Made by a program: the position numbers and the translations under genes. Shown here piece after piece: positions 23,481-31,249 of a DNA stretch of 31,249 bases; the first letter of the stretch is position 1, and each line of letters begins with the position of its first letter. Under the pieces are notes generated by a model. The model searched no databases, was not told the DNA's origin, and was given only the letters and a program-made list of their open reading frames with translations. The stretch spans positions 1 through 31,249 of the forward strand of contig RFHG01000146.1 of NCBI GenBank assembly GCA_003696465.1. Reading direction: 5' to 3'. The stretch is from Gammaproteobacteria bacterium. GTDB lineage: Bacteria; Pseudomonadota; Gammaproteobacteria; J044.

Positions 23481-23509
23481 TTGACCTTGGAAGGGGCTTG
23501 GCCTACAGT
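23481..23509 (+). promoter_or_regulatory. Sigma-70-type promoter of the aceE-aceF-lpdA operon
   Basis: TTGACC (23481-23486) and TACAGT (23504-23509) are separated by exactly 17 nt. The predicted start near 23516 gives a leader of about 30 nt to the aceE ATG at 23545. An AT-rich tract with T-runs lies immediately upstream (about 23400-23470). No PdhR-like operator was recognised. Confidence 0.65.
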
Positions 23510-23544
23510 GCCGGGAATTCAATTCGGCCATGAGGCACAGGACT

Positions 23545-26217
23545 ATGGCAACCGACATCAGCCAGGTGGTCAACGACCCCGATCCGACCGAAACCGAGGA
23601 ATGGCTGGAGGCGCTCAAGGCGGTCATCCAGCACGAGGGGCCGGAACGCGCCCACTATATCCTCGAACAGCTCATCGACGAGGCACGCCGTTCCGGCGTC
23701 AATCTGCCTTATGCGGCCACCACTGCCTACGTCAATACCATTCCCCCGCACCTGGAGCCGCCGCTGCCCGGCGACCCCACGCTGGAGCAGCGCATTCGCG
23801 CCATCATCCGCTGGAATGCGGTGGCCATGGTGGTCAAGGCCAACCGCAAGAGCAGCGAGCTGGGCGGGCACATTGCCACCTTTGCCTCCATTGCCACGCT
23901 GTATGATGTCGGCTTCAATCACTTCTGGCGCGCCCCCACGCACGAGCATGGCGGCGATCTGGTCTACTTCCAGGGGCATTCCTCGCCCGGCATCTATGCC
24001 CGGGCCTATGTAGAAGGGCGCCTGACCGAGGAGCAGCTCGACAACTTCCGTCAGGAGGTGGACGGCAAGGGGCTGCCCTCGTATCCGCACCCCCGCCTGA
24101 TGCCGGACTTCTGGCAGTTCCCCACCGTGTCCATGGGGCTGGGGCCGATCCAGTCCATCTATCAGGCGCGCTTCATGAAGTACATGGAGCATCGCGGTCT
24201 GGCCAAGACCGAGGGCCGCAAGGTGTGGTGCTTCATCGGCGATGGAGAGACCGACGAGCCGGAGACCCTGGGCGCCATCACCCGGGCCGGCAACGAACAG
24301 CTCGACAACCTCATCTGGGTGGTGAACTGCAATCTGCAGCGGCTCGACGGGCCGGTGCGTGGCAACAGCAAGATCATCCAGGAACTGGAAGGCATCTTCC
24401 GTGGTGCCGGCTGGAACGTCATCAAGGTGATCTGGGGCTCCTACTGGGATCCCCTGCTGGCCCGGGATCACAAGGGCCTGCTGCGCAAGCGCATGATGGA
24501 GGCCGTGGACGGGGACTACCAGAACTACAAGTCCAAGGATGGCGCCTATGTGCGCGAGCACTTCTTCGGCAAGTATCCGGAACTCAAGGAAATGGTGGCC
24601 AACATGTCGGATGCCGACATCTGGCGCCTGAACCGCGGCGGGCATGATCCGCACAAGGTGTATGCCGCCTATGATGCGGCCATGAAGCATCGTGGCCAGC
24701 CCACCGTGATCCTGGCCAAGACGGTCAAGGGCTACGGTCTCGGTGCTGCCGGCGGCGAGGCGCAGATGGGCGCGCACCAGAAAAAGAAGATCGATGACGA
24801 GGCCCTGCTGGCCTTCCGCAACCGCTTCAACATTCCCCTGTCCGACGAGGACGTGAAGCAGCTCCGGTACTACCGGCCGGCGGAAGACAGCCCGGAGATG
24901 AAGTATCTGCGCGAACGGCGCGAGGCGCTCGGTGGTTATGTCCCGGTGCGCAAGAATCTGGCCGCGCCGCTGGAGGTCCCCGAGCTCTCCGCCTTCCAGC
25001 CGCTGCTGGAGGGTTCGGGCGAGCGCGAGATGTCCACCACCATGGCCTTCGTGCGGCTGCTCACCATCCTTACCCGCGACAAGAAGATCGGCAAGTACAT
25101 CGTGCCCATCGTGCCGGACGAGGCAAGAACCTTCGGCATGGAGGGCATGTTCCGGCAGCTCGGCATCTACAGCGCCGTGGGGCAGCTCTATGTACCGCAG
25201 GACAAGGATCAGGTGATGTTCTACAAGGAGGATCGCTCCGGTCAGATCCTCGAGGAAGGCATCAACGAGGCCGGGGCGTTCTCGTCCTGGATTGCGGCCG
25301 GTACCGCCTACAGCAATCATGGCGTCAACATGGTGCCGTTCTACATCTTCTATTCCATGTTCGGCTTCCAGCGCATCGGCGATCTGGCCTGGCTGGCCGG
25401 CGACATCCAGGCGCGCGGCTTCCTGCTCGGTGCCACTGCGGGCCGTACCACGCTGGCCGGCGAGGGCCTGCAGCACGACGACGGTCACAGCCATATCCTG
25501 GCCAGCACCATCCCGAGCTGCATCAGCTACGATCCGACCTTCGCCTACGAGCTGGCGGTCATCGTGCAGGAAGGCATGCGCCGCATGTACCGGGAGCAGG
25601 AAAACATCTTCTACTACATCACGGTGATGAACGAGAACTACCCCCAGCCGGCCATGCCGAAGGGGGCGGAGAAGGGCATCATCAAGGGCATGTACCTGTT
25701 CCGTGCCGGCGGCAAGAAGAAGCGCAAGGTCCAGCTCATGGGTTCCGGCACCATCCTGCGCGAGGTCATTGCCGCCGCCGGCCTGCTGGCCGAGGACTGG
25801 GCCGTGGACGCCGATATCTGGAGCGTGCCGAGCTTTACCGAGCTGCGCCGCGAGGCGCTCTCCATCGACCGCTGGAATCGCCTGCATCCGCTGGAGGATG
25901 CCCGGGTGCCCTATGTCACCCAGTGCCTCAAGGGGCGGCGGGGGCCGGCCATCGCCGCCACCGATTACATGAAGGCCTTCGCCGACCAGATCCGCGAGTG
26001 GGTGCCGATGCGCTACGAGGTGCTGGGCACCGACGGCTATGGGCGGTCCGACATGCGTGTCAACCTGCGCCGCCATTTCGAGGTCAATCGTTATCATGTG
26101 GTCGTCGCCGCGCTCAAGGCGCTGGCCGACGAGGGCAGCCTGCCCGCGGGCAAGGTGGACGAGGCCATCCGCAAGTACGGCATCGACACCGAGCGTCCCG
26201 ATCCGCAGTTCCAGTGA
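23545..26217 (+). CDS. aceE: Pyruvate dehydrogenase E1 component, homodimeric type
   Basis: AceE decarboxylates pyruvate with thiamine diphosphate and passes the acetyl group to lipoyl-E2, the entry to acetyl-CoA. The 890 residues match the E. coli enzyme (887). The thiamine diphosphate motif [14 protein letters not shown] begins near residue 232 and closes with [13 protein letters not shown]. Other family blocks are [22 protein letters not shown] (here [16 protein letters not shown]), [62 protein letters not shown] and the C-terminal domain [22 protein letters not shown] 23545 ([16 protein letters not shown]) is chosen over 23530 since GAGG precedes it by about 10 nt and it aligns with the family start. 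It is the first gene of the operon; aceF begins 10 nt after the stop. Confidence 0.97.
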   Translation: MATDISQVVNDPDPTETEEWLEALKAVIQHEGPERAHYILEQLIDEARRSGVNLPYAATTAYVNTIPPHLEPPLPGDPTLEQRIRAIIRWNAVAMVVKANRKSSELGGHIATFASIATLYDVGFNHFWRAPTHEHGGDLVYFQGHSSPGIYARAYVEGRLTEEQLDNFRQEVDGKGLPSYPHPRLMPDFWQFPTVSMGLGPIQSIYQARFMKYMEHRGLAKTEGRKVWCFIGDGETDEPETLGAITRAGNEQLDNLIWVVNCNLQRLDGPVRGNSKIIQELEGIFRGAGWNVIKVIWGSYWDPLLARDHKGLLRKRMMEAVDGDYQNYKSKDGAYVREHFFGKYPELKEMVANMSDADIWRLNRGGHDPHKVYAAYDAAMKHRGQPTVILAKTVKGYGLGAAGGEAQMGAHQKKKIDDEALLAFRNRFNIPLSDEDVKQLRYYRPAEDSPEMKYLRERREALGGYVPVRKNLAAPLEVPELSAFQPLLEGSGEREMSTTMAFVRLLTILTRDKKIGKYIVPIVPDEARTFGMEGMFRQLGIYSAVGQLYVPQDKDQVMFYKEDRSGQILEEGINEAGAFSSWIAAGTAYSNHGVNMVPFYIFYSMFGFQRIGDLAWLAGDIQARGFLLGATAGRTTLAGEGLQHDDGHSHILASTIPSCISYDPTFAYELAVIVQEGMRRMYREQENIFYYITVMNENYPQPAMPKGAEKGIIKGMYLFRAGGKKKRKVQLMGSGTILREVIAAAGLLAEDWAVDADIWSVPSFTELRREALSIDRWNRLHPLEDARVPYVTQCLKGRRGPAIAATDYMKAFADQIREWVPMRYEVLGTDGYGRSDMRVNLRRHFEVNRYHVVVAALKALADEGSLPAGKVDEAIRKYGIDTERPDPQFQ

Positions 26218-26227
26218 GGGCCAGAGC

Positions 26228-27571
26228 ATGAGCGTCAAGGAAATTCGTGTACCCGACATCGGCGATTTCAAGGATGTCGAGGTCATCGAGGTGCTGGTCT
26301 CTCCCGGCGACCGCATCCAGGCCGATGATTCGCTTGTCACGGTCGAGTCCGACAAGGCCTCGATGGAGATCCCGGCGCCGGAGGGCGGTGTGGTCAAGGA
26401 AGTGAAGGTTCAGGTCGGGGATCGTATCAACGAGGGCGATCTGATCCTGCTGCTGGAGCCGGCCGATACCGGTGCCGAGGCAGAAACCGAGACTGCGGAA
26501 GCCAGGCCCGAATCATCGCCAGACGCCGGCTCCGTGGCGGAAACGGCGGCCCCGGCACCGCAGCCGGTGCCGGAAAGGGCCCCGGATGCCCCCATTCCCG
26601 AGATCCCCAAGCCGGCACCGCCACCGGCGGGGTCGGTGGACGAGGAGGGCTTCCGCCTGGCTCATGCCAGCCCGGCCGTGCGCCGTTTTGCCCGCGAGCT
26701 GGGGGTGGACCTCGCCCGCGTCCAGGGCAGCGGACCCAAGGGGCGCATCCTCAAGGAGGATGTACAACAGTTCGTCAAGCAGGCGTTGTCGAGCGGAGTG
26801 GCTCCGGCGTCTGCCGGCAGCACCGGCGCGCCGCTTGGCGTGGCACCCATGCCCGAGATCGACTTCTCCCAGTTCGGAGAGATCGAGACGCAAAAACTCA
26901 CCCGCATCAACCGCCTCACCGGCGAGTTCCTGCATCGCAACTGGGTGCATATTCCACATGTCACCCAGTTCGACGAGGCCGATATCACCGAGCTGGAGGC
27001 GTTCCGCAAGCAGCTCAACGCGGAATACAGCGAGCAGGGCGTCAAGATCACCCCGCTGGCCTTCATCATGAAGGCCGTGGTGGCGGCGCTGAAGCGTCAC
27101 CCGCGCTTCAACAGCTCCCTGGCGCCCAGCGGCGAGGAGCTGATCCTGAAGAAGTACTTCCACATCGGGGTGGCGGTGGATACGCCCGATGGCCTGGTGG
27201 TGCCGGTGATCCGTGATGTCGACCAGAAGAGCATCATCGAGCTTTCCACCGAGTTGCGCGAACTGGCCGGCAAGGCACGCAAGGGCCAGCTCGGGCCGGC
27301 CGACATGAGTGGAGGCTGTTTCACCATTTCCAGTCTTGGTGGCATTGGCGGCACGGCCTTCACACCCATCGTCAATGCGCCGGAAGTGGCCATTCTTGGC
27401 GTCTCGCGTTCGGAAACGAAGCCGGTGTGGAACGGCAGCGAATTCGTGCCACGGCTGATGCTTCCGCTCTCGCTGTCCTATGATCATCGTGTGATCGACG
27501 GCGCCGACGGTGCCCGCTTCACCACCACGCTGCGCGAGCTGCTCTCCGACATCCGGCGTCTGCTTGTCTAG
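26228..27571 (+). CDS. aceF: Dihydrolipoyllysine acetyltransferase (pyruvate dehydrogenase E2), one lipoyl domain
   Basis: AceF forms the core of the pyruvate dehydrogenase complex and transfers acetyl from lipoyl to CoA. At 447 residues it carries a single lipoyl domain (1-78; lipoyl Lys43 in [10 protein letters not shown]), where E. coli AceF has three. A Pro/Ala/Glu-rich linker (80-138) follows, then the peripheral-subunit-binding domain (about 146-183, [20 protein letters not shown]) and the catalytic domain (about 215-447), with [12 protein letters not shown] holding His420 and Asp424. [20 protein letters not shown] is a typical substrate-channel block. It lies 10 nt after aceE and 24 nt before lpdA. 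Part of the lipoyl sequence is repeated in lpdA with long exact DNA identity. Confidence 0.96.
   Translation: MSVKEIRVPDIGDFKDVEVIEVLVSPGDRIQADDSLVTVESDKASMEIPAPEGGVVKEVKVQVGDRINEGDLILLLEPADTGAEAETETAEARPESSPDAGSVAETAAPAPQPVPERAPDAPIPEIPKPAPPPAGSVDEEGFRLAHASPAVRRFARELGVDLARVQGSGPKGRILKEDVQQFVKQALSSGVAPASAGSTGAPLGVAPMPEIDFSQFGEIETQKLTRINRLTGEFLHRNWVHIPHVTQFDEADITELEAFRKQLNAEYSEQGVKITPLAFIMKAVVAALKRHPRFNSSLAPSGEELILKKYFHIGVAVDTPDGLVVPVIRDVDQKSIIELSTELRELAGKARKGQLGPADMSGGCFTISSLGGIGGTAFTPIVNAPEVAILGVSRSETKPVWNGSEFVPRLMLPLSLSYDHRVIDGADGARFTTTLRELLSDIRRLLV
26342..26373 (+). repeat. 32-nt exact direct repeat, copy 1 (aceF lipoyl domain)
   Basis: These 32 bases, spanning the lipoyl-lysine codons, recur without mismatch at 27713-27744 in lpdA, 1371 nt downstream in the same direction. 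The flanking lipoyl-domain DNA is also similar. The repeat reflects a duplicated domain with recent shared ancestry or gene conversion. Confidence 0.8.
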
Positions 27572-27595
27572 CGGTACCATCGCGAGGGATTGAAC

Positions 27596-29359
27596 ATGAG
27601 CGAGATCAGAGAGGTCCATGTACCGGACATTGGCGACTTCAAGGAAGTCGAGGTCATCGAGGTCCTGGTGAATCCCGGCGATACCGTGGCCGAGGAGGAT
27701 TCGCTGATTACCGTCGAGTCCGACAAGGCCTCGATGGAGATCCCCTCGCCGGTGTCGGGAACGGTACGCGAGGTGCTGGTGTCGGTCGGCGACAAGGTGG
27801 CCGAGGGCACGCCCATTGCCCGCATCGAAACCGGTGCCGAAGCGACCGTCCCTGCCGAGGCCAAAGACAGCGAGGCGGTTACTGAAACGCCACGGTCGGA
27901 ATCCACGCAGGCAGCCGCTCCGGAAGCGGCTCCGGTCCCGGGTGGGGAGGCCGACCTCCATGCCGAGGTGCTGGTGCTCGGTTCCGGGCCCGGTGGCTAC
28001 ACCGCAGCCTTCCGCGCTGCCGATCTCGGCAAGCAGGTGGTCATGGTGGAGCGCTATCCGGTCATCGGCGGGGTATGCCTCAACGTGGGCTGCATCCCCT
28101 CCAAGGCCCTGCTGCACACCGCACAGATCATCAACGAGGCCGCCGAGATGGCCGAGCATGGCGTGACCTTCGGCAAGCCGAAGATCGACATCGACAAGCT
28201 GCGTGGCTTCAAGGAATCGGTCATCGGCAAGCTGACCGGCGGGCTGGCCCAGCTCGCCCGCCAGCGCAAGGTCAAGATCGTCACCGGTTATGGCCGCTTC
28301 ACTTCGCCGCATACGCTCGCCGTGGAAGGTCCGGAGGGCACGCAGACCATCTCCTTCGATCATGCCATCATCGCGGCCGGCTCCCGTGTGACCAAGCTCC
28401 CCTTCATCCCGTGGGACGACCCGCGGGTGATGGATTCCACCGATGCCCTCGAACTGCAGGAGATTCCGAAGCGCCTGCTGGTGGTCGGCGGCGGCATCAT
28501 TGGTCTGGAGATGGGCACCGTCTACGATGCGCTCGGCAGCAAGGTCACCGTGGTGGAACTCTCCGGTGGTCTCATTCCAGGTGCAGACCGTGACCTTGTG
28601 CGGCCGTTGGAGCGACGCCTTAAAGGGCGGTTCGAAAACATCTTCCTGAACACGAAGGTCACCGCCATCGAGCCGCAGAAAAAGGGCCTCAAGTGCAGCT
28701 TCGAGGGCAAGGGTGCACCCGAACACGATGTGTTCGACCGGGTGCTGGTGGCCATTGGGCGGCAGCCAAACGGCGGCCTTATCGATGCCGACAAGGCCGG
28801 CGTGGCGGTGGACGAGCGCGGATTCATCGCGGTGGATCGCCAGCAGCGCACCAATGTGCCGCACATCTTTGCCATCGGCGACATCGTGGGTCAGCCCATG
28901 CTGGCGCACAAGGCCACCTACGAGGCCTTCATCGCTGCCGAGGTCATTGCCGGCATGAAATCGTACAACGACGCACGGGCCATCCCCTCCGTGGCCTATA
29001 CCGACCCGGAAGTGGCCTGGATGGGCACGACCGAGGAGCAGGCAAAGGCGGAAGGCATCAGGTACGAAAAGGGCGTCTTTCCCTGGGCGGCATCGGGTCG
29101 TTCCCTCTCGCTCGGTCGCAGTGAGGGCATGACCAAGGTCCTGTTCGGCGAGGACGGGCGCATCATCGGTGCCGGCATGGTGGGACCCAATGCCGGGGAG
29201 CTGATTGCCGAGGCCGTCCTGGCCCTGGAAATGGGTGCCGAGGCCGAGGACATCGGGCTTACCATCCATCCCCACCCGACCCTCTCGGAGACCTTCAAGT
29301 TCGCTGCCGAGGTGGCCGAAGGGGTGTGCACCGACATCTACGCACCGAAGAAGCACTGA
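27596..29359 (+). CDS. lpdA: Dihydrolipoyl dehydrogenase (E3) with N-terminal lipoyl domain
   Basis: E3 reoxidises dihydrolipoamide with FAD and NAD+. The 587 residues are about 110 more than E. coli Lpd (474), because an N-terminal lipoyl domain (1-80; Lys44 in [10 protein letters not shown]) and an Ala/Pro linker (81-118) are fused in front. The flavoprotein part has VLVLGSGPGGYTAAFRAADLG (FAD-binding, two pieces), the redox disulfide Cys161/Cys166 in GGVCLNVGCIPSK, the NAD-binding VVGGGIIGLEMG, IFAIGDIVGQPMLAHKA and the catalytic His560/Glu565 in HPHPTLSE. Such fused E3 enzymes are known from several proteobacteria and Neisseria. ATG 27596 has GAGGG about 8 nt upstream; a TTG two codons earlier is unlikely. 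It ends the operon before a strong terminator. Confidence 0.97.
   Translation: MSEIREVHVPDIGDFKEVEVIEVLVNPGDTVAEEDSLITVESDKASMEIPSPVSGTVREVLVSVGDKVAEGTPIARIETGAEATVPAEAKDSEAVTETPRSESTQAAAPEAAPVPGGEADLHAEVLVLGSGPGGYTAAFRAADLGKQVVMVERYPVIGGVCLNVGCIPSKALLHTAQIINEAAEMAEHGVTFGKPKIDIDKLRGFKESVIGKLTGGLAQLARQRKVKIVTGYGRFTSPHTLAVEGPEGTQTISFDHAIIAAGSRVTKLPFIPWDDPRVMDSTDALELQEIPKRLLVVGGGIIGLEMGTVYDALGSKVTVVELSGGLIPGADRDLVRPLERRLKGRFENIFLNTKVTAIEPQKKGLKCSFEGKGAPEHDVFDRVLVAIGRQPNGGLIDADKAGVAVDERGFIAVDRQQRTNVPHIFAIGDIVGQPMLAHKATYEAFIAAEVIAGMKSYNDARAIPSVAYTDPEVAWMGTTEEQAKAEGIRYEKGVFPWAASGRSLSLGRSEGMTKVLFGEDGRIIGAGMVGPNAGELIAEAVLALEMGAEAEDIGLTIHPHPTLSETFKFAAEVAEGVCTDIYAPKKH
27713..27744 (+). repeat. 32-nt exact direct repeat, copy 2 (lpdA lipoyl domain)
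   Basis: This is the second copy of the exact repeat found at 26342-26373. It covers the codons around the lipoyl lysine of the Lpd N-terminal domain. Confidence 0.8.
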
Positions 29360-29379
29360 GTCAGTCGGGGGGCAAAAGC

Positions 29380-29410
29380 AAAGGCCGATGCATCGCTGCA
29401 TCGGCCTTTT
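29380..29410 (+). terminator. Rho-independent terminator of the aceE-aceF-lpdA operon
   Basis: A perfect 13-bp stem (29380-29392 with 29397-29409, loop TCGC) ends in TTTT, 20 nt after the lpdA stop. The matching A-run at the 5' base could also make it partly bidirectional. Confidence 0.88.
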
Positions 29411-29670
29411 CCATCCTTCTCCGGCAGTCCCTGCTCCCCCTTCCGACCCCCGTCCTGGGATGAGGGGCATCCTTGCCGTCATCCTGACGCCGCGGATTCC
29501 TTCCGCTGTCCTCTATGTCATCCGCTGACGGTTCCAATTAAAGACGACAAGCGCCTTCGTGTCTGTCGTCATATCGGGTGAGATGCTGTCGGATAATTTC
29601 GACAGTGGCGGCTTGATGCCGCGCCTGGCCCTGTGCCAGAGTGCCGGGAGGAACTTTTCTGGAGCAAGCC
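29411..29670 (+). promoter_or_regulatory. lpdA-glnE spacer with two inverted repeats
   Basis: The 260 nt between the terminator and glnE hold no gene I can support. A pyrimidine-rich half (29411-29530) is followed by two inverted repeats: GACGACA at 29543-29549 with TGTCGTC at 29564-29570 (14-nt gap), and CTGTCG at 29586-29591 with CGACAG at 29600-29605. The second encloses GATAAT (29592-29597), which could be a -10 box, though no good -35 lies at the right distance. These could be operator sites or hairpins in the glnE leader; that is inference. Confidence 0.35.
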
Positions 29671-31249
29671 ATGGCTGACACCCCGGAAGCGGCCCTGCAG
29701 ACCCTGCCCGAAGCGCTGGCCCGGCCGGTACGACTGGCCCTTCAGGACCTGCAGTGGAGCGAAGGGCTGCCCCTGCCGAATGATCTGGCCCGGGTATGGG
29801 CGCTGAGTACGTTCGTGCGCCAGTCCTGCCTGCGTGCGCCGGAGCTGCTGGAGGACCTGATACGGGAGGGGCGCCTGGAAAAGCCCGCCACTGCAGAAGA
29901 CTATGGGCAGGCGTGTCGATCCCTGCTCGAGGCCCATGCCGACGACGATAAAGCCATGATGGCCGCGCTGCGCTACCTGCGCAGACGCGAGATGGTGCGC
30001 ATTGCCTGGCGCGATCTGAGCGGACAGGCCACGCTCGAGGAAACGTTGCGTGAAACGAGCTGGCTGGCGGATGCCTGTATCGAAGCAGCCGAGCAATGGA
30101 GTCGTGCGGTACTGGTGTCGCGGCATGGCGTGCCGCGTGATGCCGAAGGCGCAGAACAGCGTCTCGTGGTGCTGGGCATGGGCAAGCTCGGCGGCGAAGA
30201 ACTCAATTTCTCGTCCGACATCGATCTCATCATGGCCTATCCTGCACCGGGCGAAACCGACGGGCAGCGGCCGCTGGACAATCAGCAGTTCTTCACCCGC
30301 CAGGGCCAGTTGCTGATCCGCCTGCTGAACGAACCTACCGCCGAAGGCTTCGTGTTCAGGGTCGACATGCGGCTGCGTCCGTTTGGCGACAGCGGGCCGC
30401 TGGTCCAGCATTTCGAAGCCATGGAGAGCTACTACCTGCAGCATGGCCGGGAGTGGGAGCGCTACGCCATGGTCAAGGCCCGGGTGGTGGCCGGAGATCG
30501 CAATCAGGGCGAGACGCTCCTGGAGACGCTTCGGCCCTTCGTTTTTCGTCGTTATCTCGACTATCACACCTTTCACGAACTGCGATCCCTGAAGGCCCAG
30601 ATCGACCTGCAGGCACGCCGCAAGGGCCGTGAGGATGACCTCAAGGTCGGGCCCGGGGGGATCCGCGAGATCGAGTTCATTGTCCAGGCCTTCCAGATTC
30701 TTCGTGGCGGGCGCGAACCGAAGCTGCGCGAGCGCCACCTGCTGAGCGTGTTGCCGCGACTGGCCGAGCTTGAGATTCTGCCCCGGCAGACCGTCGAGGG
30801 GCTGGAGCATGCCTATCGCTTCCTGCGTGCAGCCGAGAATCATGTGCAGATGCTGGCCGATGAACAGCGCCACAGCCTGCCTCCGCCAGGGGAGGACCGG
30901 CTGCGCGTGGCCCTGGCGCAGGGCTTCGATGACGAGGCCGCCTTCACGGCGGAGCTGGAGCGGGTCCGCGGATTCGTGCGGGAACGGTTTGCCGAGGTGT
31001 TCGGTGGTGCCCGGGAAGAGGGGGGGGATGACGAATCCGGGGCCCGGGTGCTGGCCCTGCTCGACGGCGAGCTGGACGAGGACGAGCTGGGGCGATGGCT
31101 GGAGGAAAGCGGTTATCCACAGCCGGGAGAGGTCGCGGGCCGGGTTCTTGCCCTGGCACGCAGCAGCAGGCTCAAGGTGCTGGGGCGCAACGGACGCCGT
31201 CACCTGACGCGATTGTTGCCAACCCTGCTGAAAGAGGCCGCCTCGCAGG
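29671..31249 (+). CDS. glnE: Glutamine synthetase adenylyltransferase/adenylyl-removing enzyme, 5' part
   Basis: GlnE adenylylates and deadenylylates glutamine synthetase under control of PII protein, setting nitrogen assimilation. The frame is open from ATG 29671 to the window edge: 526 codons of a protein that is 946 residues in E. coli. The N-terminal (adenylyl-removing) nucleotidyltransferase domain is complete in its motifs: VVLGMGKLGGEELNFSSDID with Gly169-Gly175 and Asp183/Asp185, GFVFRVDMRLRPFGDSGPL, YYLQHGREWERYAMVKAR, and the following helical part DLKVGPGGIREIEFIVQAFQ with LRERHLL. The C-terminal adenylyltransferase domain lies outside. GGAG is 6 nt before ATG. There is no frameshift in the visible part. 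Confidence 0.96.
   Translation, partial: MADTPEAALQTLPEALARPVRLALQDLQWSEGLPLPNDLARVWALSTFVRQSCLRAPELLEDLIREGRLEKPATAEDYGQACRSLLEAHADDDKAMMAALRYLRRREMVRIAWRDLSGQATLEETLRETSWLADACIEAAEQWSRAVLVSRHGVPRDAEGAEQRLVVLGMGKLGGEELNFSSDIDLIMAYPAPGETDGQRPLDNQQFFTRQGQLLIRLLNEPTAEGFVFRVDMRLRPFGDSGPLVQHFEAMESYYLQHGREWERYAMVKARVVAGDRNQGETLLETLRPFVFRRYLDYHTFHELRSLKAQIDLQARRKGREDDLKVGPGGIREIEFIVQAFQILRGGREPKLRERHLLSVLPRLAELEILPRQTVEGLEHAYRFLRAAENHVQMLADEQRHSLPPPGEDRLRVALAQGFDDEAAFTAELERVRGFVRERFAEVFGGAREEGGDDESGARVLALLDGELDEDELGRWLEESGYPQPGEVAGRVLALARSSRLKVLGRNGRRHLTRLLPTLLKEAASQ

Noticed and set aside
23503..26397. Minus-strand open frame of 964 codons opposite aceE
   Set aside because: No recognisable domain. 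The plus strand encodes an intact AceE with all family motifs over the same span.
26513..29482. Minus-strand open frame of 989 codons opposite aceF and lpdA
   Set aside because: It is antisense to two certain enzyme genes, is His/Gly/Asp-rich without domains, and would cross the operon terminator.
29569..31203. Minus-strand open frame of 544 codons near the right edge
   Set aside because: The plus strand reads an uninterrupted GlnE with all N-terminal catalytic motifs; the minus product resembles no family.
1..31249. Search for tRNA, rRNA, CRISPR repeats, insertion sequences and prophage or toxin-antitoxin genes
   Set aside because: No cloverleaf, regularly spaced repeat, transposase or integrase motif was seen by eye. 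Small structured RNAs could escape this kind of inspection.

Overview
The window is a gene-dense, GC-rich bacterial chromosome segment, most likely from a sulfur-oxidising gammaproteobacterium of the Chromatiales kind. Three things point there: a secreted Gly/Tyr-rich sulfur globule family protein (about 2.8-3.2 kb); gammaproteobacterial gene types (homodimeric E1 AceE, class II PyrC with E. coli-spaced metal ligands, ArgE, GlnE, FxsA); and the cutA-dsbD-tlpA-aroQ-accB-accC-prmA order. The lineage is inferred. No 16S rRNA, tRNA, insertion sequence, CRISPR array or phage gene is visible.

Layout. 1-2.7 kb: the 3' end of a cardiolipin-synthase-like gene, then on the minus strand argE followed by a ClC chloride channel gene. 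2.7-3.8 kb: a self-contained sulfur globule transcription unit (consensus-like promoter, strong ribosome binding site, 14-bp hairpin terminator) divergent from a small thioredoxin. 3.9-11.3 kb: a signalling block with a receiver/coiled-coil/transmembrane protein, a DUF2914 exported protein, an HDOD protein, and a CHASE2-TPR-Ser/Thr kinase followed by a helix-turn-helix protein. 11.4-14.8 kb: aroQ-accB-accC-prmA on the minus strand (shikimate pathway, acetyl-CoA carboxylase subunits, L11 methylation). 15-20.9 kb: a tightly overlapped minus-strand operon, thioredoxin-like gene, tolC-like gene, periplasmic adaptor, cutA, dsbD, tlpA, devoted to envelope thiol chemistry and possibly export. 21-23.3 kb: fxsA facing a pyrC, degenerate receiver, DUF1499 operon, with fxsA and DUF1499 overlapping tail to tail. 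23.5-29.4 kb: the pyruvate dehydrogenase operon aceE-aceF-lpdA with its own promoter and terminator. 29.7 kb to the end: the first 526 codons of glnE, running off the window.

How the genes work together. The pyruvate dehydrogenase operon makes the acetyl-CoA that AccB/AccC carboxylate for lipid synthesis. The DsbD/TlpA/thioredoxin genes carry reducing power into the periplasm, where the sulfur globule protein would act and c-type cytochromes are made. The most unusual items are a DsbD with two N-terminal alpha domains, a TolC-adaptor pair without a pump placed inside the dsbD operon, a receiver domain tethered by a long coiled coil to a membrane anchor, a CHASE2 kinase paired with a DNA-binding-like protein, and a receiver-like protein that has lost its phosphorylation site. 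I do not see a clearly new defence or mobile system. The novelty is in domain architecture and gene arrangement.
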